NCBI GenBank assembly: GCA_964621785.1
Contig: CAZUPD010000002.1
Span: 124,001 to 188,000 of the forward strand
Origin: JACKDW01 sp964621785
GTDB lineage: Bacteria; Myxococcota_A; Polyangia; Nannocystales; Nannocystaceae
Reading direction: 5' to 3'
Length of the DNA stretch: 64,000 nucleotides
Shown piece by piece: positions 17,738 to 26,539 of the stretch. How positions within the stretch are numbered: position 1 is the stretch's first letter; each line of letters starts with the position of its first letter. The position numbers were made by a program, and so were the translations under genes. Under the pieces are notes generated by a model. That model worked only from the letters and a program-made list of their open reading frames with translations. It made no database searches and was not told where the DNA came from.

Positions 17738-19432
17738 CTAGCGCTGGCCGCGACAGCGACGTTTGCCAGGACCGAGCCATTCGCGGGCGTCTGCTTCGCA
17801 TTTGCCACGTGTAGGCCAGCAGGTTCGGTCGCCTCCCATGTTGGGATTTTCCCAGCACCAGCGGCGGTACGTCGACTTACTCGGACACGTTGGCGCATCG
17901 ATACGCCGCGGAGCGTCCTTTGAACCGACTGTGGCTAGGACGCTGTCATCCGCGTCAGAGAGCTGCCCATAGAACTCGAGGGCGTGATTTTGATGGGCCT
18001 TCGCAGGAATCGAAAAGGTTCGACCATCGCGGGCCACTGAGATGGTTGCAAATGCATTTTGATCATCTGCGCTGCGCCACAACAGGCGTGTCGTGGCGTT
18101 TTTGGGCCAGTCGCCCACCAGGGTGATGTCCCACGGGCGATCGCAGGTTTGATCGCCGATCGCAGCGTCGAGCTCGATGGGGGGCGCTGCGGCGGCGCGC
18201 TCTGCCGACGGCTCGGGGGGAGTGTCGCGTTTTTCGGCGGCCTGTGTGGGTTCGCTTCCATCCTCCACGACCCCTGGTACCGGCTCGACCGACCCCGGGA
18301 GTCGTGTTGCGGCAATGAGGACGACCGCGGCGAGGCTCGCCACGGCGAGCACAACCGGAAGGCGCCCGCGCTTTGGGTCGGCGCCGAGCCGCAGCAGTTT
18401 CAACAGATCTGGGAGCTCGGGCCGGATCTGCCGGTCGGGGTTTAATCCTTGTACCAGCAACTGACGGATCGCGGTCGGGGGTCGACTTTCACGCATTGGG
18501 GTGGCCGGCACGATCGCACCCGCCTCGACCTGAAGTGCGAGCTCGGCCACGGAACTCGCACGAAACGGTCGATGGCCGTACAGCGCCTCATGCAGGGCCA
18601 CACAAAAACCAAACACATCGGTCCGTGCGTCGATGAGTCCCCCGGAAAACTGCTCGGGCGCCATATAGGCCGGTGTCCCGACCAGGGCCCCGGTTCGCGT
18701 GACCACTCCGATCGCCAGATCTTTTGTATGTGCATGAATTGTTTGCTGGACATCCGCAACTTCGTCGTCGGCGATCGGGCGTGCGAGCCCAAAGTCCAAC
18801 ACACGAACCCGCCCGGAGCGCTCGATCAGGACGTTGTCGGGCTTGAAGTCGCGGTGGACCAACCCCTGGGCATGGGCGGCACATAGGCCGTCACCGGCGG
18901 CCAAGAACACCTGGACAATCTCCTGCCAGGACAGCGTTGGATCGCGGAGCCAGGTCCGGAGGTCGACGCCGTCGATCAGTTCCATCGAAATGTAATCGCT
19001 GTCGCCAAACTGTCCGATGTCAAAGATGTTGACGACATTTGGATGGCGAATCCCGGCGGCCGTCTGGGCTTCGCGTCGGATCCGGGCCCGCGCCCGGGGC
19101 GAACGAATCTCGCTGTGCAGCACCTTGAGTGCAACACCACGGGCGAGTTTGTGATCGTGAGCCTGGTAGACCACACCCATGCCGCCGCGGCCGAGCTCGC
19201 GGTGAACCTCGTAGCGTTCGGCGAGGATGGTTCCTGGCTTTAGCGGACTCGCGTCGTCGGACGCCGGGAGGGTCTCGCCGAGGGCGCGTTGGGTCGCGGG
19301 ATCGGTGCGTGAAAGCGGGGGATCCATGGCGCGACCGCCAGATCCGCGGGAGCTCGCCGATGGCTCGGGAGACACCTCTGGCTGGGATCCTTGGCGAAGT
19401 TGCGCCGGGCTGAGCCGCTGGGTTCGGTCCAC
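17738..19432 (-). CDS. membrane-bound Ser/Thr protein kinase
   Basis: A 564-residue kinase with one membrane span. The cytosolic kinase domain covers about residues 70-340: GRGGMGVVYQA, VALKVLHSE, HRDFKPDN, DFGLAR and APEQ. A hydrophobic segment near residue 372 (LPVVLAVASLAAVVLIAA) is followed by a Glu/Pro linker. The outside domain of about 170 residues carries Cys residues in CDRPWDI, CPSKS and YRRWCWENPNMGGDRTCWP, so it may be a disulfide-linked sensor. The start is a GTG at 19432; an ATG at 19327 in front of DPPLSRTD is an alternative. It diverges from the FHA/sigma-54 activator across 276 bp, a usual pairing of kinase and phospho-Thr reader. Iterated palindromes lie at 18047 and 18726. 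Confidence 0.9.
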   Translation of the reverse strand: MDRTQRLSPAQLRQGSQPEVSPEPSASSRGSGGRAMDPPLSRTDPATQRALGETLPASDDASPLKPGTILAERYEVHRELGRGGMGVVYQAHDHKLARGVALKVLHSEIRSPRARARIRREAQTAAGIRHPNVVNIFDIGQFGDSDYISMELIDGVDLRTWLRDPTLSWQEIVQVFLAAGDGLCAAHAQGLVHRDFKPDNVLIERSGRVRVLDFGLARPIADDEVADVQQTIHAHTKDLAIGVVTRTGALVGTPAYMAPEQFSGGLIDARTDVFGFCVALHEALYGHRPFRASSVAELALQVEAGAIVPATPMRESRPPTAIRQLLVQGLNPDRQIRPELPDLLKLLRLGADPKRGRLPVVLAVASLAAVVLIAATRLPGSVEPVPGVVEDGSEPTQAAEKRDTPPEPSAERAAAAPPIELDAAIGDQTCDRPWDITLVGDWPKNATTRLLWRSADDQNAFATISVARDGRTFSIPAKAHQNHALEFYGQLSDADDSVLATVGSKDAPRRIDAPTCPSKSTYRRWCWENPNMGGDRTCWPTRGKCEADAREWLGPGKRRCRGQR

Positions 19433-19551
19433 GTGACCCTTGCAACTATAGCCCGGCCTGCGATCGACAACGCAGCCTCCAAGTCACGTGTTCGCAGTGT
19501 GGGCGAGAAACCGTTTGGGTCGCTTATGCGTTGTTCGTGCGCTCAGGGAGC

Positions 19552-19633
19552 GCGTGGATTTTCTCGACCGCCGTCTCGCCTGCCGATTTTGTCGAGGTTG
19601 GGTTGCGCGAACTGTCGCGCGAGAAAAACCACG
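19552..19633. repeat. long inverted repeat, copy B, in a divergent intergenic region
   Basis: The arms CGTGGATTTTCTCG (19553-19566) and CGAGAAAAACCACG (19620-19633) match in 13 of 14 positions and enclose 53 bases. The arm sequence is nearly the same as in copy A at 9963-10052, while the enclosed sequence differs. It lies between the kinase start (19432) and the FHA-activator start (19709), so it could be part of either leader or a small mobile or structured element. Confidence 0.55.
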
Positions 19634-19708
19634 GACCCCTCTCGCCGCGGTCGCTTCCGCCCGGTCGGCGACCGTTCTCAAAAATCGGCGTACACTCGCC
19701 GCGCCAAC

Positions 19709-21082
19709 ATGTCTCCGACCGACGAAGATACGTTTTTGCAAACCTGCCAACTCCGGCCGGGCGAAGCATCCCACGTGCGTCCAGGCCGGGTGGTCTTGCG
19801 GGTGTGCGACGGTCCGCAGCGCGGCAAGGAACTGCAGGTCGAAAGTCGGCGGATTCGCGGCGGGCGAAGTCGACTCAATGACTTGGTCGTCGACGATGGT
19901 TCGATCAGCGGCGTCCACTTTGAGTTGGTTCTCGGTGACGAAGGCGTCCTGCTGCGGGATTTGGGCAGCACCAACGGCACCTGGATCGGGAACGTGCGCG
20001 TGCGCGAGGTCTGGGTCGAATCGGGGACCGTGTTTCGAGCTGGTCGTTGTGGCATCGAGTTGTTGGCCGCAGAGTCGATCGAGGTCCCGCTCTCGGCCGG
20101 TACCAAGTTCGACGCCATGATCGGACACAGCCCGGTGATGCGCGAGTTATTCGCCATGCTCGAACGGGTTGCACATACACCGATGGACGTCTTGATCGGC
20201 GGTGAGACAGGCACCGGAAAAGAGCTCGTCGCGCGGGGTATTCACGCCCAGTCTGCGCGCAAGCGCGGGCCATTTGTGGTCCTCGATGCCTCCGCGCTGC
20301 CCCGCGAACTCGCCGAAGCCGCGATTTTGGGCCATCGCAAGGGAGCATTTACCGGCGCGTTTGAGGCACGCCCAGGGTGTTTTGAGGAGGCCGACGGTGG
20401 CACGGTGTTCATCGACGAAATCGGCGAGCTCCCCCTCGACTTGCAACCGAAGTTGTTGCGTGTCCTAGAACGCCGCGAGGTTCAGCGGATCGGCGAGACC
20501 AAGCGGCGCCCGGTCGATGTCCGAGTGCTCGCAGCGACCCACCGAGACCTCCCGCAGATGGTCTCGCGCGGTGAGTTCCGCGAAGATCTCTACTTTCGTC
20601 TGTCGGATTTTATGGTCGAGTTGCCACCGTTGCGTGAGCGCGGCGAAGACCCGGCTGTCCTCGCGCGCAGTTTTTTGGCCGATTTTGATCGACGAGCGGG
20701 GCGTTCGCACCATCTCACCGAAGCTGCGGTCGCCTACCTCAATCAGCATGCGTGGCCCGGGAACGTTCGCGAATTGCAAAAGACCATGCGACGCGCGGCA
20801 TTTTTGGCCGAGGGGTCGGCGATCGACCGGGTCGACCTCGAAGTCGGCGGACGTCCGGGAACCACTGCACATACAAATGATCAGGTACAGACCTCGAACG
20901 ACCTCGAAGAGATGCTCGAGTTGCCGTTTAAGGCGGCAAAAGTCGAGTTTGAACGCCGCTACCTCAGCCGCCTGCTGACCGCTGTCGACAACAACCTCAG
21001 CGAGGCAGCCCGCCGACTCGGGTACAGCCGCCAGGGGCTGCGCGACCGGCTCAAGCGGTTGGGAATTTACCGCCGCGAATAA
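19709..21082 (+). CDS. FHA-domain sigma-54-dependent transcriptional activator
   Basis: A 457-residue enhancer-binding protein. The N-terminal FHA domain (about 28-110: RGGRSRLNDLVVDD, SGVHFEL, LGSTNGTWIG) reads phospho-Thr. The AAA+ domain follows with GGETGTGKE (Walker A), GAFTGAF (the sigma-54 contact loop, intact), DEIGELPLDLQPKLLRVLE and an Arg-rich sensor region. A Fis-like helix-turn-helix ends the protein (NLSEAARRLGYSRQGLRDRL). It therefore switches on sigma-54 promoters in answer to a phosphorylated partner, most simply the divergent membrane kinase at 17738; this link is inferred. The frame is open from 19391, but the part before the ATG at 19709 lacks family likeness. Iterated palindromes lie at 20170 and 20866. 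Confidence 0.92.
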   Translation: MSPTDEDTFLQTCQLRPGEASHVRPGRVVLRVCDGPQRGKELQVESRRIRGGRSRLNDLVVDDGSISGVHFELVLGDEGVLLRDLGSTNGTWIGNVRVREVWVESGTVFRAGRCGIELLAAESIEVPLSAGTKFDAMIGHSPVMRELFAMLERVAHTPMDVLIGGETGTGKELVARGIHAQSARKRGPFVVLDASALPRELAEAAILGHRKGAFTGAFEARPGCFEEADGGTVFIDEIGELPLDLQPKLLRVLERREVQRIGETKRRPVDVRVLAATHRDLPQMVSRGEFREDLYFRLSDFMVELPPLRERGEDPAVLARSFLADFDRRAGRSHHLTEAAVAYLNQHAWPGNVRELQKTMRRAAFLAEGSAIDRVDLEVGGRPGTTAHTNDQVQTSNDLEEMLELPFKAAKVEFERRYLSRLLTAVDNNLSEAARRLGYSRQGLRDRLKRLGIYRRE

Positions 21083-21265
21083 TCACCGGAGGTGCAACGA
21101 ATGAACGTGCTTCTCTCGCGCGTCTCGGTTTGTAACGCGGTGAGAGGCATGGACGCGAACTCGTTGACCTGCGGCGAGGGAGCCACTGCATCTACATCGA
21201 GTCGCGGACGACAGCGTTGCTGGCGAAGTGGTTGTTGTGCACCGTGGCGGAGAAAAATAATGTAT

Positions 21266-23701
21266 CTACATCGGACTGAGGATCACTGCACTGCGCCCTG
21301 GAATCGTCACGTCGATCGTTCCCGAACCTGAGACGGTCACGGATTGTCCCCCCAGGGCATCGAGCAGCTCGGTGAATGCCATCAGCCCGAGTGAGCCGGT
21401 CACCTCGACCTCGAGGATGGCAGGGTCGGCGCTGCGGTTGATCCCGACGACGGCCGCATCGCCGGCGGAGATCATCCGTCCGTACACGAGAGCATCTTCC
21501 GTCGCGTCGAGCGGGATATAGCTGCCGCGCCGCAGGGGCGGCAGGTCGCGGCGAGCCTGTCCCAACAGACGGATAAACGCGAGTGTCTGTTGCTCGTCTA
21601 CACTCAGCTCTCCCTCGGATCGCCACATCAAACGGTTGTTTGGATCGGCGCCGCCCCACTGTCCGTACTCGTCGCCGTAGTACAACAGTGGAGCCCCAGG
21701 GAGTCCCAAAAGCCATGCAAATGCGACCCGTGCCCGCCAGTACGGTTCACCATCTCCCGGAGCCTCGGCCGTGTTGTTCCACTGATTGTGGGGGATCCCG
21801 CGGTCGTGCCCCGGATCCTGACCGCGGTAATCGGCGAGCGAGGCAAATCGCGGGGTATCGTGGCTACCGACATACGGGGTCATGATGGCGTCCTGCGGCC
21901 ATTTGTCGAGCCCGTGCTCAAACCAATAGGCCGCGTGCAACATGCCCTTATCGCCATATGCAAACGTATGGGTGGCAGTCGCGTGGTAGAGGACAAAATC
22001 GAATTGACCATCGAGCCCGTGGGGGCCGATGTAGTGGGAAATGGTGCCGTAGTTCTCGTCGTTACACGGGTCGGCACAGTCACTCCAACCCATGGCCGTT
22101 TCGCCCATCAAAAAGTACTGGGTCCCTGCGATCTCAAATTTCTCTGAGACCGCAGCCGATAGGTTACGGGTGGCGACTTCCTCGACGTGTTTGACCGCAT
22201 CCACCCGTAGGCCGTCGAGGTTGAAGGTATCGAGCCACCAGATCGCATCGTCGACAAACGCCGCCGTCGCCTCGGGCACCGTGTGGTTGATATCCGGGAG
22301 GTAGCCGGCAAACATGCAGTCGAGTGCATGACCGGTCCAGTCGCAGTTGTCGGTCCCGCAGACACACCCGGTGCGAAACCAATCTGGATGCATTTGCATG
22401 TATTCGTGATCTTCGTGGACATGGTTGATGACAAAGTCCTGCAACACGCGGATCCCGTGGGCGTGGGCCTCGGCGACCAGGGCGTGCAGGGCTTCGGCCC
22501 CCCCGAGCCGGGTGTCGACCTCACGTGCGCGGGTGGGCCAGTAGCCGTGGTAGCCTGTCACATAGTGCTGGCCGTCGCTGGCGATGTAGGCCCCATCGGG
22601 ATTTTGCTGAAAAGGCGTCAGCCAAATTGCACGTACACCGAGCTCGTCGAGGGTCCCGTCGGCAATCGCCTGGCGCACCCCCTCTAAATCGCCGCCTTGA
22701 AAGTCGCCCCGCGGATCGGCCATCGGTGTTGTACCGGGGTTGTTGCCGGCATCACCGTCGCGAAAGCGATCGGTCAACACCATGTAGATCAGGGCGTCGT
22801 GCCAGGAAAATGCTTGATCCTCGATCCAAAACACGACCCGGGTCGGATCCGAAACCTCGCCGTCCGCACTCGCCGCAGTGGCGCGTACCGTGTATTTGCC
22901 ATCGGCGAGGCCTGTGAGGGAAAGGTCGATGTCCCCGGTCTCCGGATCGATCGAATATTCCCCGTCGGAGAGCGGCGTGACGTCTCCTTCGTGGTCGAGT
23001 TCAAGTGTATAGGCATCAGGTTGCGGGCCGAGCCCGGCGATTGAATCGACATAGCGCAGGGTTGCGGCAAGCGTGCCGGCGCCCGGTGTCGACTCGGTGA
23101 CCTCGAGGGCCGGTCGGGAACAGTCGCGCACTTGGACCGCCGAGTTCTCGGTGCCATCGACGTAGGTCCGCCGAGCCTCGCTAGGATCGAACAGCCACTG
23201 ATCCTCGCCGTTTTGCGCGACAACAATTTTATATGCATGTAACCCGGGTGCGAGCTCGGTCGTGGCCCACAGATATCCGTCGTTGTCGGGCCCTTGATCG
23301 AGGGGCAGGGCCGAAGCGAGGTCGAAGTTGTGCCAGATGCCGGCGACCCGGGGGTTTTGTTGGGGGCCCGCGAGCTGGTAGCGAAAGGTCACCGGACACA
23401 GGGGATCCGGGCCGCCAGTATCGGTATCGGTATCGGTTTCGGAGGTCGGATCGGAGTCCGACGTGTCGGAGGTCTCCGTCGGTCCGCTCGTCGGATCGGT
23501 CGCGGTTGTGTCAAATGTGTCCTGTGTGTCACCCGTGGTCTCGCCGGTGGTCACCGGCTTGGGCCCTTCGGTCGGTTGGCCTGTGGTGATTGTCGACTGG
23601 GTCGTCTCGGTCGTTTGGGATTCTCCCGACGCGCATGCGGTGAACAGCAGGCCAGTGGTCGAGAGGAACAGCCACGGGATCATTTGCGTGTGCATCCGCA
23701 T
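21266..23701 (-). CDS. secreted alpha-amylase family lipoprotein (GH13)
   Basis: An 811-residue exported glycoside hydrolase. MRMHTQMIPWLFLSTTGLLFTAC is a lipoprotein signal with Cys at 23. A linker of about 80 residues rich in Thr, Ser, Asp and Glu follows, then beta-sandwich modules. The GH13 barrel begins at LIYMVLTDRFRDGD and shows LQDFVINHVHEDH, LDGLRVDAVKHVEEVA (nucleophile Asp), FLMGETAMG (Glu) and VGSHDTPRFAS (third Asp). The C-terminal beta domain ends with DVTIPGRSAVILSPM. It should cut starch or glycogen outside the cell. The glucoamylase gene diverges from it, 142 bp away. The frame is open to 23788, but the signal peptide fixes the start at 23701 or 23695. Four iterated palindromes touch it (21261, 22389, 22628 and the near-copy at 22861). 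Confidence 0.9.
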   Translation of the reverse strand: MRMHTQMIPWLFLSTTGLLFTACASGESQTTETTQSTITTGQPTEGPKPVTTGETTGDTQDTFDTTATDPTSGPTETSDTSDSDPTSETDTDTDTGGPDPLCPVTFRYQLAGPQQNPRVAGIWHNFDLASALPLDQGPDNDGYLWATTELAPGLHAYKIVVAQNGEDQWLFDPSEARRTYVDGTENSAVQVRDCSRPALEVTESTPGAGTLAATLRYVDSIAGLGPQPDAYTLELDHEGDVTPLSDGEYSIDPETGDIDLSLTGLADGKYTVRATAASADGEVSDPTRVVFWIEDQAFSWHDALIYMVLTDRFRDGDAGNNPGTTPMADPRGDFQGGDLEGVRQAIADGTLDELGVRAIWLTPFQQNPDGAYIASDGQHYVTGYHGYWPTRAREVDTRLGGAEALHALVAEAHAHGIRVLQDFVINHVHEDHEYMQMHPDWFRTGCVCGTDNCDWTGHALDCMFAGYLPDINHTVPEATAAFVDDAIWWLDTFNLDGLRVDAVKHVEEVATRNLSAAVSEKFEIAGTQYFLMGETAMGWSDCADPCNDENYGTISHYIGPHGLDGQFDFVLYHATATHTFAYGDKGMLHAAYWFEHGLDKWPQDAIMTPYVGSHDTPRFASLADYRGQDPGHDRGIPHNQWNNTAEAPGDGEPYWRARVAFAWLLGLPGAPLLYYGDEYGQWGGADPNNRLMWRSEGELSVDEQQTLAFIRLLGQARRDLPPLRRGSYIPLDATEDALVYGRMISAGDAAVVGINRSADPAILEVEVTGSLGLMAFTELLDALGGQSVTVSGSGTIDVTIPGRSAVILSPM

Positions 23702-23843
23702 CGGCACTACGGTAGCGAAGCAACTGGCAAAAGTCATGATGGACTCGTTGGCGTTTGTGCGGACCTCTGCATAGTCATGAATCGGCACGATCGCCTGATT
23801 CCGGAGTCCGGCGATTTATCGCGCGCACTGATACGATGCGCCT

Positions 23844-26477
23844 ATGGCCCTCCGCCCGCAACAAGTTGTATTTGCGCTCGCCTGTTGGTCGCTCGTCAGC
23901 AGCGAGACCAACGCAGCCGAAATCCAGCGCACCCGCTATCAGTTGCCGGTTTCCAACGGCCACGGTGCGGCGATCGTCGACCTCGAAGCTGCCCGGGTGA
24001 ATCACTTTCGTGAACATCTGTTTGCTGCTGAAGAGCCGCAACTCGACGAGCAGGGACATGAGATTTGGGATGGTTCCCAGTTCGCAGCCGTCTATACCCG
24101 CGATCTCGTCTACGACACCTACTTCGGTCTGCGCGTCGATGGAGATCAGTTTTGGCTGCCCGAGCGGCCAGTCGACTTGGAGGCCTCGGGGTACCTCGGA
24201 CTGACCGATGCGCAGCCCGGCGGGACGGGCATCGTGGTGCTCGTTCAACAGGTGGGTGCGTTGCAGGTCCGGCAGCATCTGTTTACGCCCCAGGGCCTGC
24301 CCCATGCATCGCTGGTGATGGCGATGGAAGTTGTCAATACAAGTGATCAGCCAGTCCCCGGGGTCCAGGCGTTTTCCCTACACAACTACCACCTCGGTTA
24401 CGGTCGTCCGCAGTCGCCGTGGGAGGTGCCCGACGACATCGGTGAAAACGGTGAAACCATCACGCTGGCGGGCGGGGACATCCGCGAGCGCGGGTTTGCA
24501 GGTGTGATTGTCACGCGGCCCCTGGGTCCGGTTGTACATACAGGATTTGCTCCGGGAGAAGATATCTACGGGGTGGTCGCCAATGGGGGAACCGCCGATC
24601 TTCCCGACAACACCCCCCCGCCCGATGCCGTCGACGGTTCGGTGAGTGCGGTTCAATACGACCTCGGAACACTCGCCCCCGGTCAGTCGACATGGCTCGG
24701 CGTTGCCTTTGCGCACCACGCCGATCCGTTTGCCGCCGACGAGGTCGAGACCTGGCTCGACGACTATGTCGGGGGAAAGACAGCCGGGGCGCTGGTCGCC
24801 GAAGAGCGGGACTCCTGGAATGGGTTTCAGGCCGGGTTGACGCCGCCTGCGGGGTTGTCCGTCGCCGAGGAGCAGCTCGTCCGCCACAGCGCTGCAATGT
24901 TGCGAATGGGACAGGTTCAAGAAGACTCCTTTTATCTGCGCGACAAATTGAGCCACGACGGCGACGTTCGGAGGACGCGGTTTTTGGGACCCAACGACGA
25001 GCCCGCGCAGTTGCCCGGATGGGCGGTGCACCATGGGCACGGCGCGGTGTTGGCGAGTTTGCCACCCGGCAACTGGACCTACGCCTGGATCCGAGATGGT
25101 GCCTATGCAACTGTCGGAATGGCGGCGGTCGGCATGCACCAGCAGGCCCGCGATGCACTCGAGTTCTACCTCAAGGCCGAGGCCGGCCGGTTCCAAGATT
25201 GGGATGAGCTCATGGGCTACAACCTCGGCCCCTACCAGATCAGCCTGGTGCGCTATTACGGGTTTGGCATCGAAGAAACCGATTTTAACGACTTTGGTCC
25301 CAACCTCGAATTCGACGGTTTCGGGCTGTTCTTGTGGGCACTTCATGCATATGAACAGATCACTGGAGACACCTCGCTGGTCGATGCCTATTGGCCCGAC
25401 GTCGCGGCCAAGGTCGGGGATGCGCTGGTCGGATTGGTCGAGCCGGAGACCGGCCTGATCCGTCCGGACTCTTCGATTTGGGAAACCCACTGGGAGGGGC
25501 GGGAGCGTCATTTTACATACACCGATCTCACGGCGGTGCGCGGGCTGTGCGATGCGGCAGCACTGGCCGAGCGGGTCGGCGATCACGAACGGGCGATGGC
25601 CTATACCGATGCGGCACTGGCCCTGCGCGAGGCGATGGTCGAGCGGTTGACCGATGCCGATCATGCGTTGGCCGCCAACCTCGAGGAACATGACGCCGGG
25701 AGTGGCTACTGGGATGCGGCGGTGCTCGATGCAATTGCAATGGAATTATTCGACCCCGATGGGCCGATCGCGTCGGCCACCCTCGAAGGCCTCGATGCCC
25801 ACCTCGCGGTCGCAGCGGGCCCGGGATGGTCGCGCAACGACGATCGCTGGGATCATCCCAACAACCCCGACCTCAGTCCCTGGGGCAGCGATTACGACAG
25901 TGCGGAGTGGGTGATCACAGACCTTCGCGGGGCGGTCGCCACCCGGATGCACGGAGATGCACAGCGGTCGGACGAGTTGCTCGAGTGGGTGCGGGCCCAG
26001 GCCGAAGCGAACTACTTGATGGTGGCCGAGACGTTTGACGAAAATGATGGTACATACAAGTTTAATACACCCATGTTGGGGTTTGGAGCCGGTGCCTATA
26101 TCCTCGCGCTCGCCCACCGTGCCATGCCGATGGCGGATCCCGCCTGTGGAGCCTACTTTGATGAGTCGGACTCGGACACCGAAACCACCACGAGTGACAC
26201 GGATTCCGACGGGTCGGAGACATCGTCGACCACCGATCTGACGAGTGGGGAGTCGACTGTGACGTCTGATTCCGATGGCACGGGGCCCGAAACAGGTGTG
26301 ACAACGTCGTCAACGACGACAGGATCGTTGACGGTGACGACCTCCGCGGGCAGTTCTGGCGGAGAGGAAGATGGGGAAGGATGTGCCTGCCAAGCCTCGG
26401 ATGAGGGGGGATGTGCATGGTTGTTCGCTAGTTTGTTTGGATGGGTCATGGTCGGTCCCCGCCGTCGCAATCAGTGA
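23844..26477 (+). CDS. secreted GH15 glucoamylase-like protein with MYXO-CTERM-like tail
   Basis: An 877-residue exported enzyme expected to release glucose from starch chain ends. It has an N-terminal signal (MALRPQQVVFALACWSLVSSETNAAE) and a beta-sandwich domain. The (alpha/alpha)6 domain starts near residue 340, with NWTYAWIRDGAYAT, DWDELMGYN, WETHWEGRERHFTYTDL and SGYWDAAVLDAI. After the catalytic part comes a Ser/Thr/Asp-rich linker of about 100 residues. The last 35 residues combine a Cys motif (GCACQAS), a hydrophobic stretch (WLFASLFGWVMV) and a basic end (PRRRNQ). That is the plan of MYXO-CTERM sorting tails, so surface anchoring by a rhombosortase/myxosortase-type protease is likely. 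Iterated palindromes are at 24533 and 25730. Confidence 0.87.
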   Translation: MALRPQQVVFALACWSLVSSETNAAEIQRTRYQLPVSNGHGAAIVDLEAARVNHFREHLFAAEEPQLDEQGHEIWDGSQFAAVYTRDLVYDTYFGLRVDGDQFWLPERPVDLEASGYLGLTDAQPGGTGIVVLVQQVGALQVRQHLFTPQGLPHASLVMAMEVVNTSDQPVPGVQAFSLHNYHLGYGRPQSPWEVPDDIGENGETITLAGGDIRERGFAGVIVTRPLGPVVHTGFAPGEDIYGVVANGGTADLPDNTPPPDAVDGSVSAVQYDLGTLAPGQSTWLGVAFAHHADPFAADEVETWLDDYVGGKTAGALVAEERDSWNGFQAGLTPPAGLSVAEEQLVRHSAAMLRMGQVQEDSFYLRDKLSHDGDVRRTRFLGPNDEPAQLPGWAVHHGHGAVLASLPPGNWTYAWIRDGAYATVGMAAVGMHQQARDALEFYLKAEAGRFQDWDELMGYNLGPYQISLVRYYGFGIEETDFNDFGPNLEFDGFGLFLWALHAYEQITGDTSLVDAYWPDVAAKVGDALVGLVEPETGLIRPDSSIWETHWEGRERHFTYTDLTAVRGLCDAAALAERVGDHERAMAYTDAALALREAMVERLTDADHALAANLEEHDAGSGYWDAAVLDAIAMELFDPDGPIASATLEGLDAHLAVAAGPGWSRNDDRWDHPNNPDLSPWGSDYDSAEWVITDLRGAVATRMHGDAQRSDELLEWVRAQAEANYLMVAETFDENDGTYKFNTPMLGFGAGAYILALAHRAMPMADPACGAYFDESDSDTETTTSDTDSDGSETSSTTDLTSGESTVTSDSDGTGPETGVTTSSTTTGSLTVTTSAGSSGGEEDGEGCACQASDEGGCAWLFASLFGWVMVGPRRRNQ

Positions 26478-26539
26478 ACATTCCGACATGAGTTGTAGAC
26501 TCACGAAGTTTGGCCTGGACCATATCGGCCGACAACTCG

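Noticed and set aside
23702..23788. 29-codon extension of the amylase
   Set aside because: It would bury the lipoprotein signal peptide, which must be at the N-terminus.
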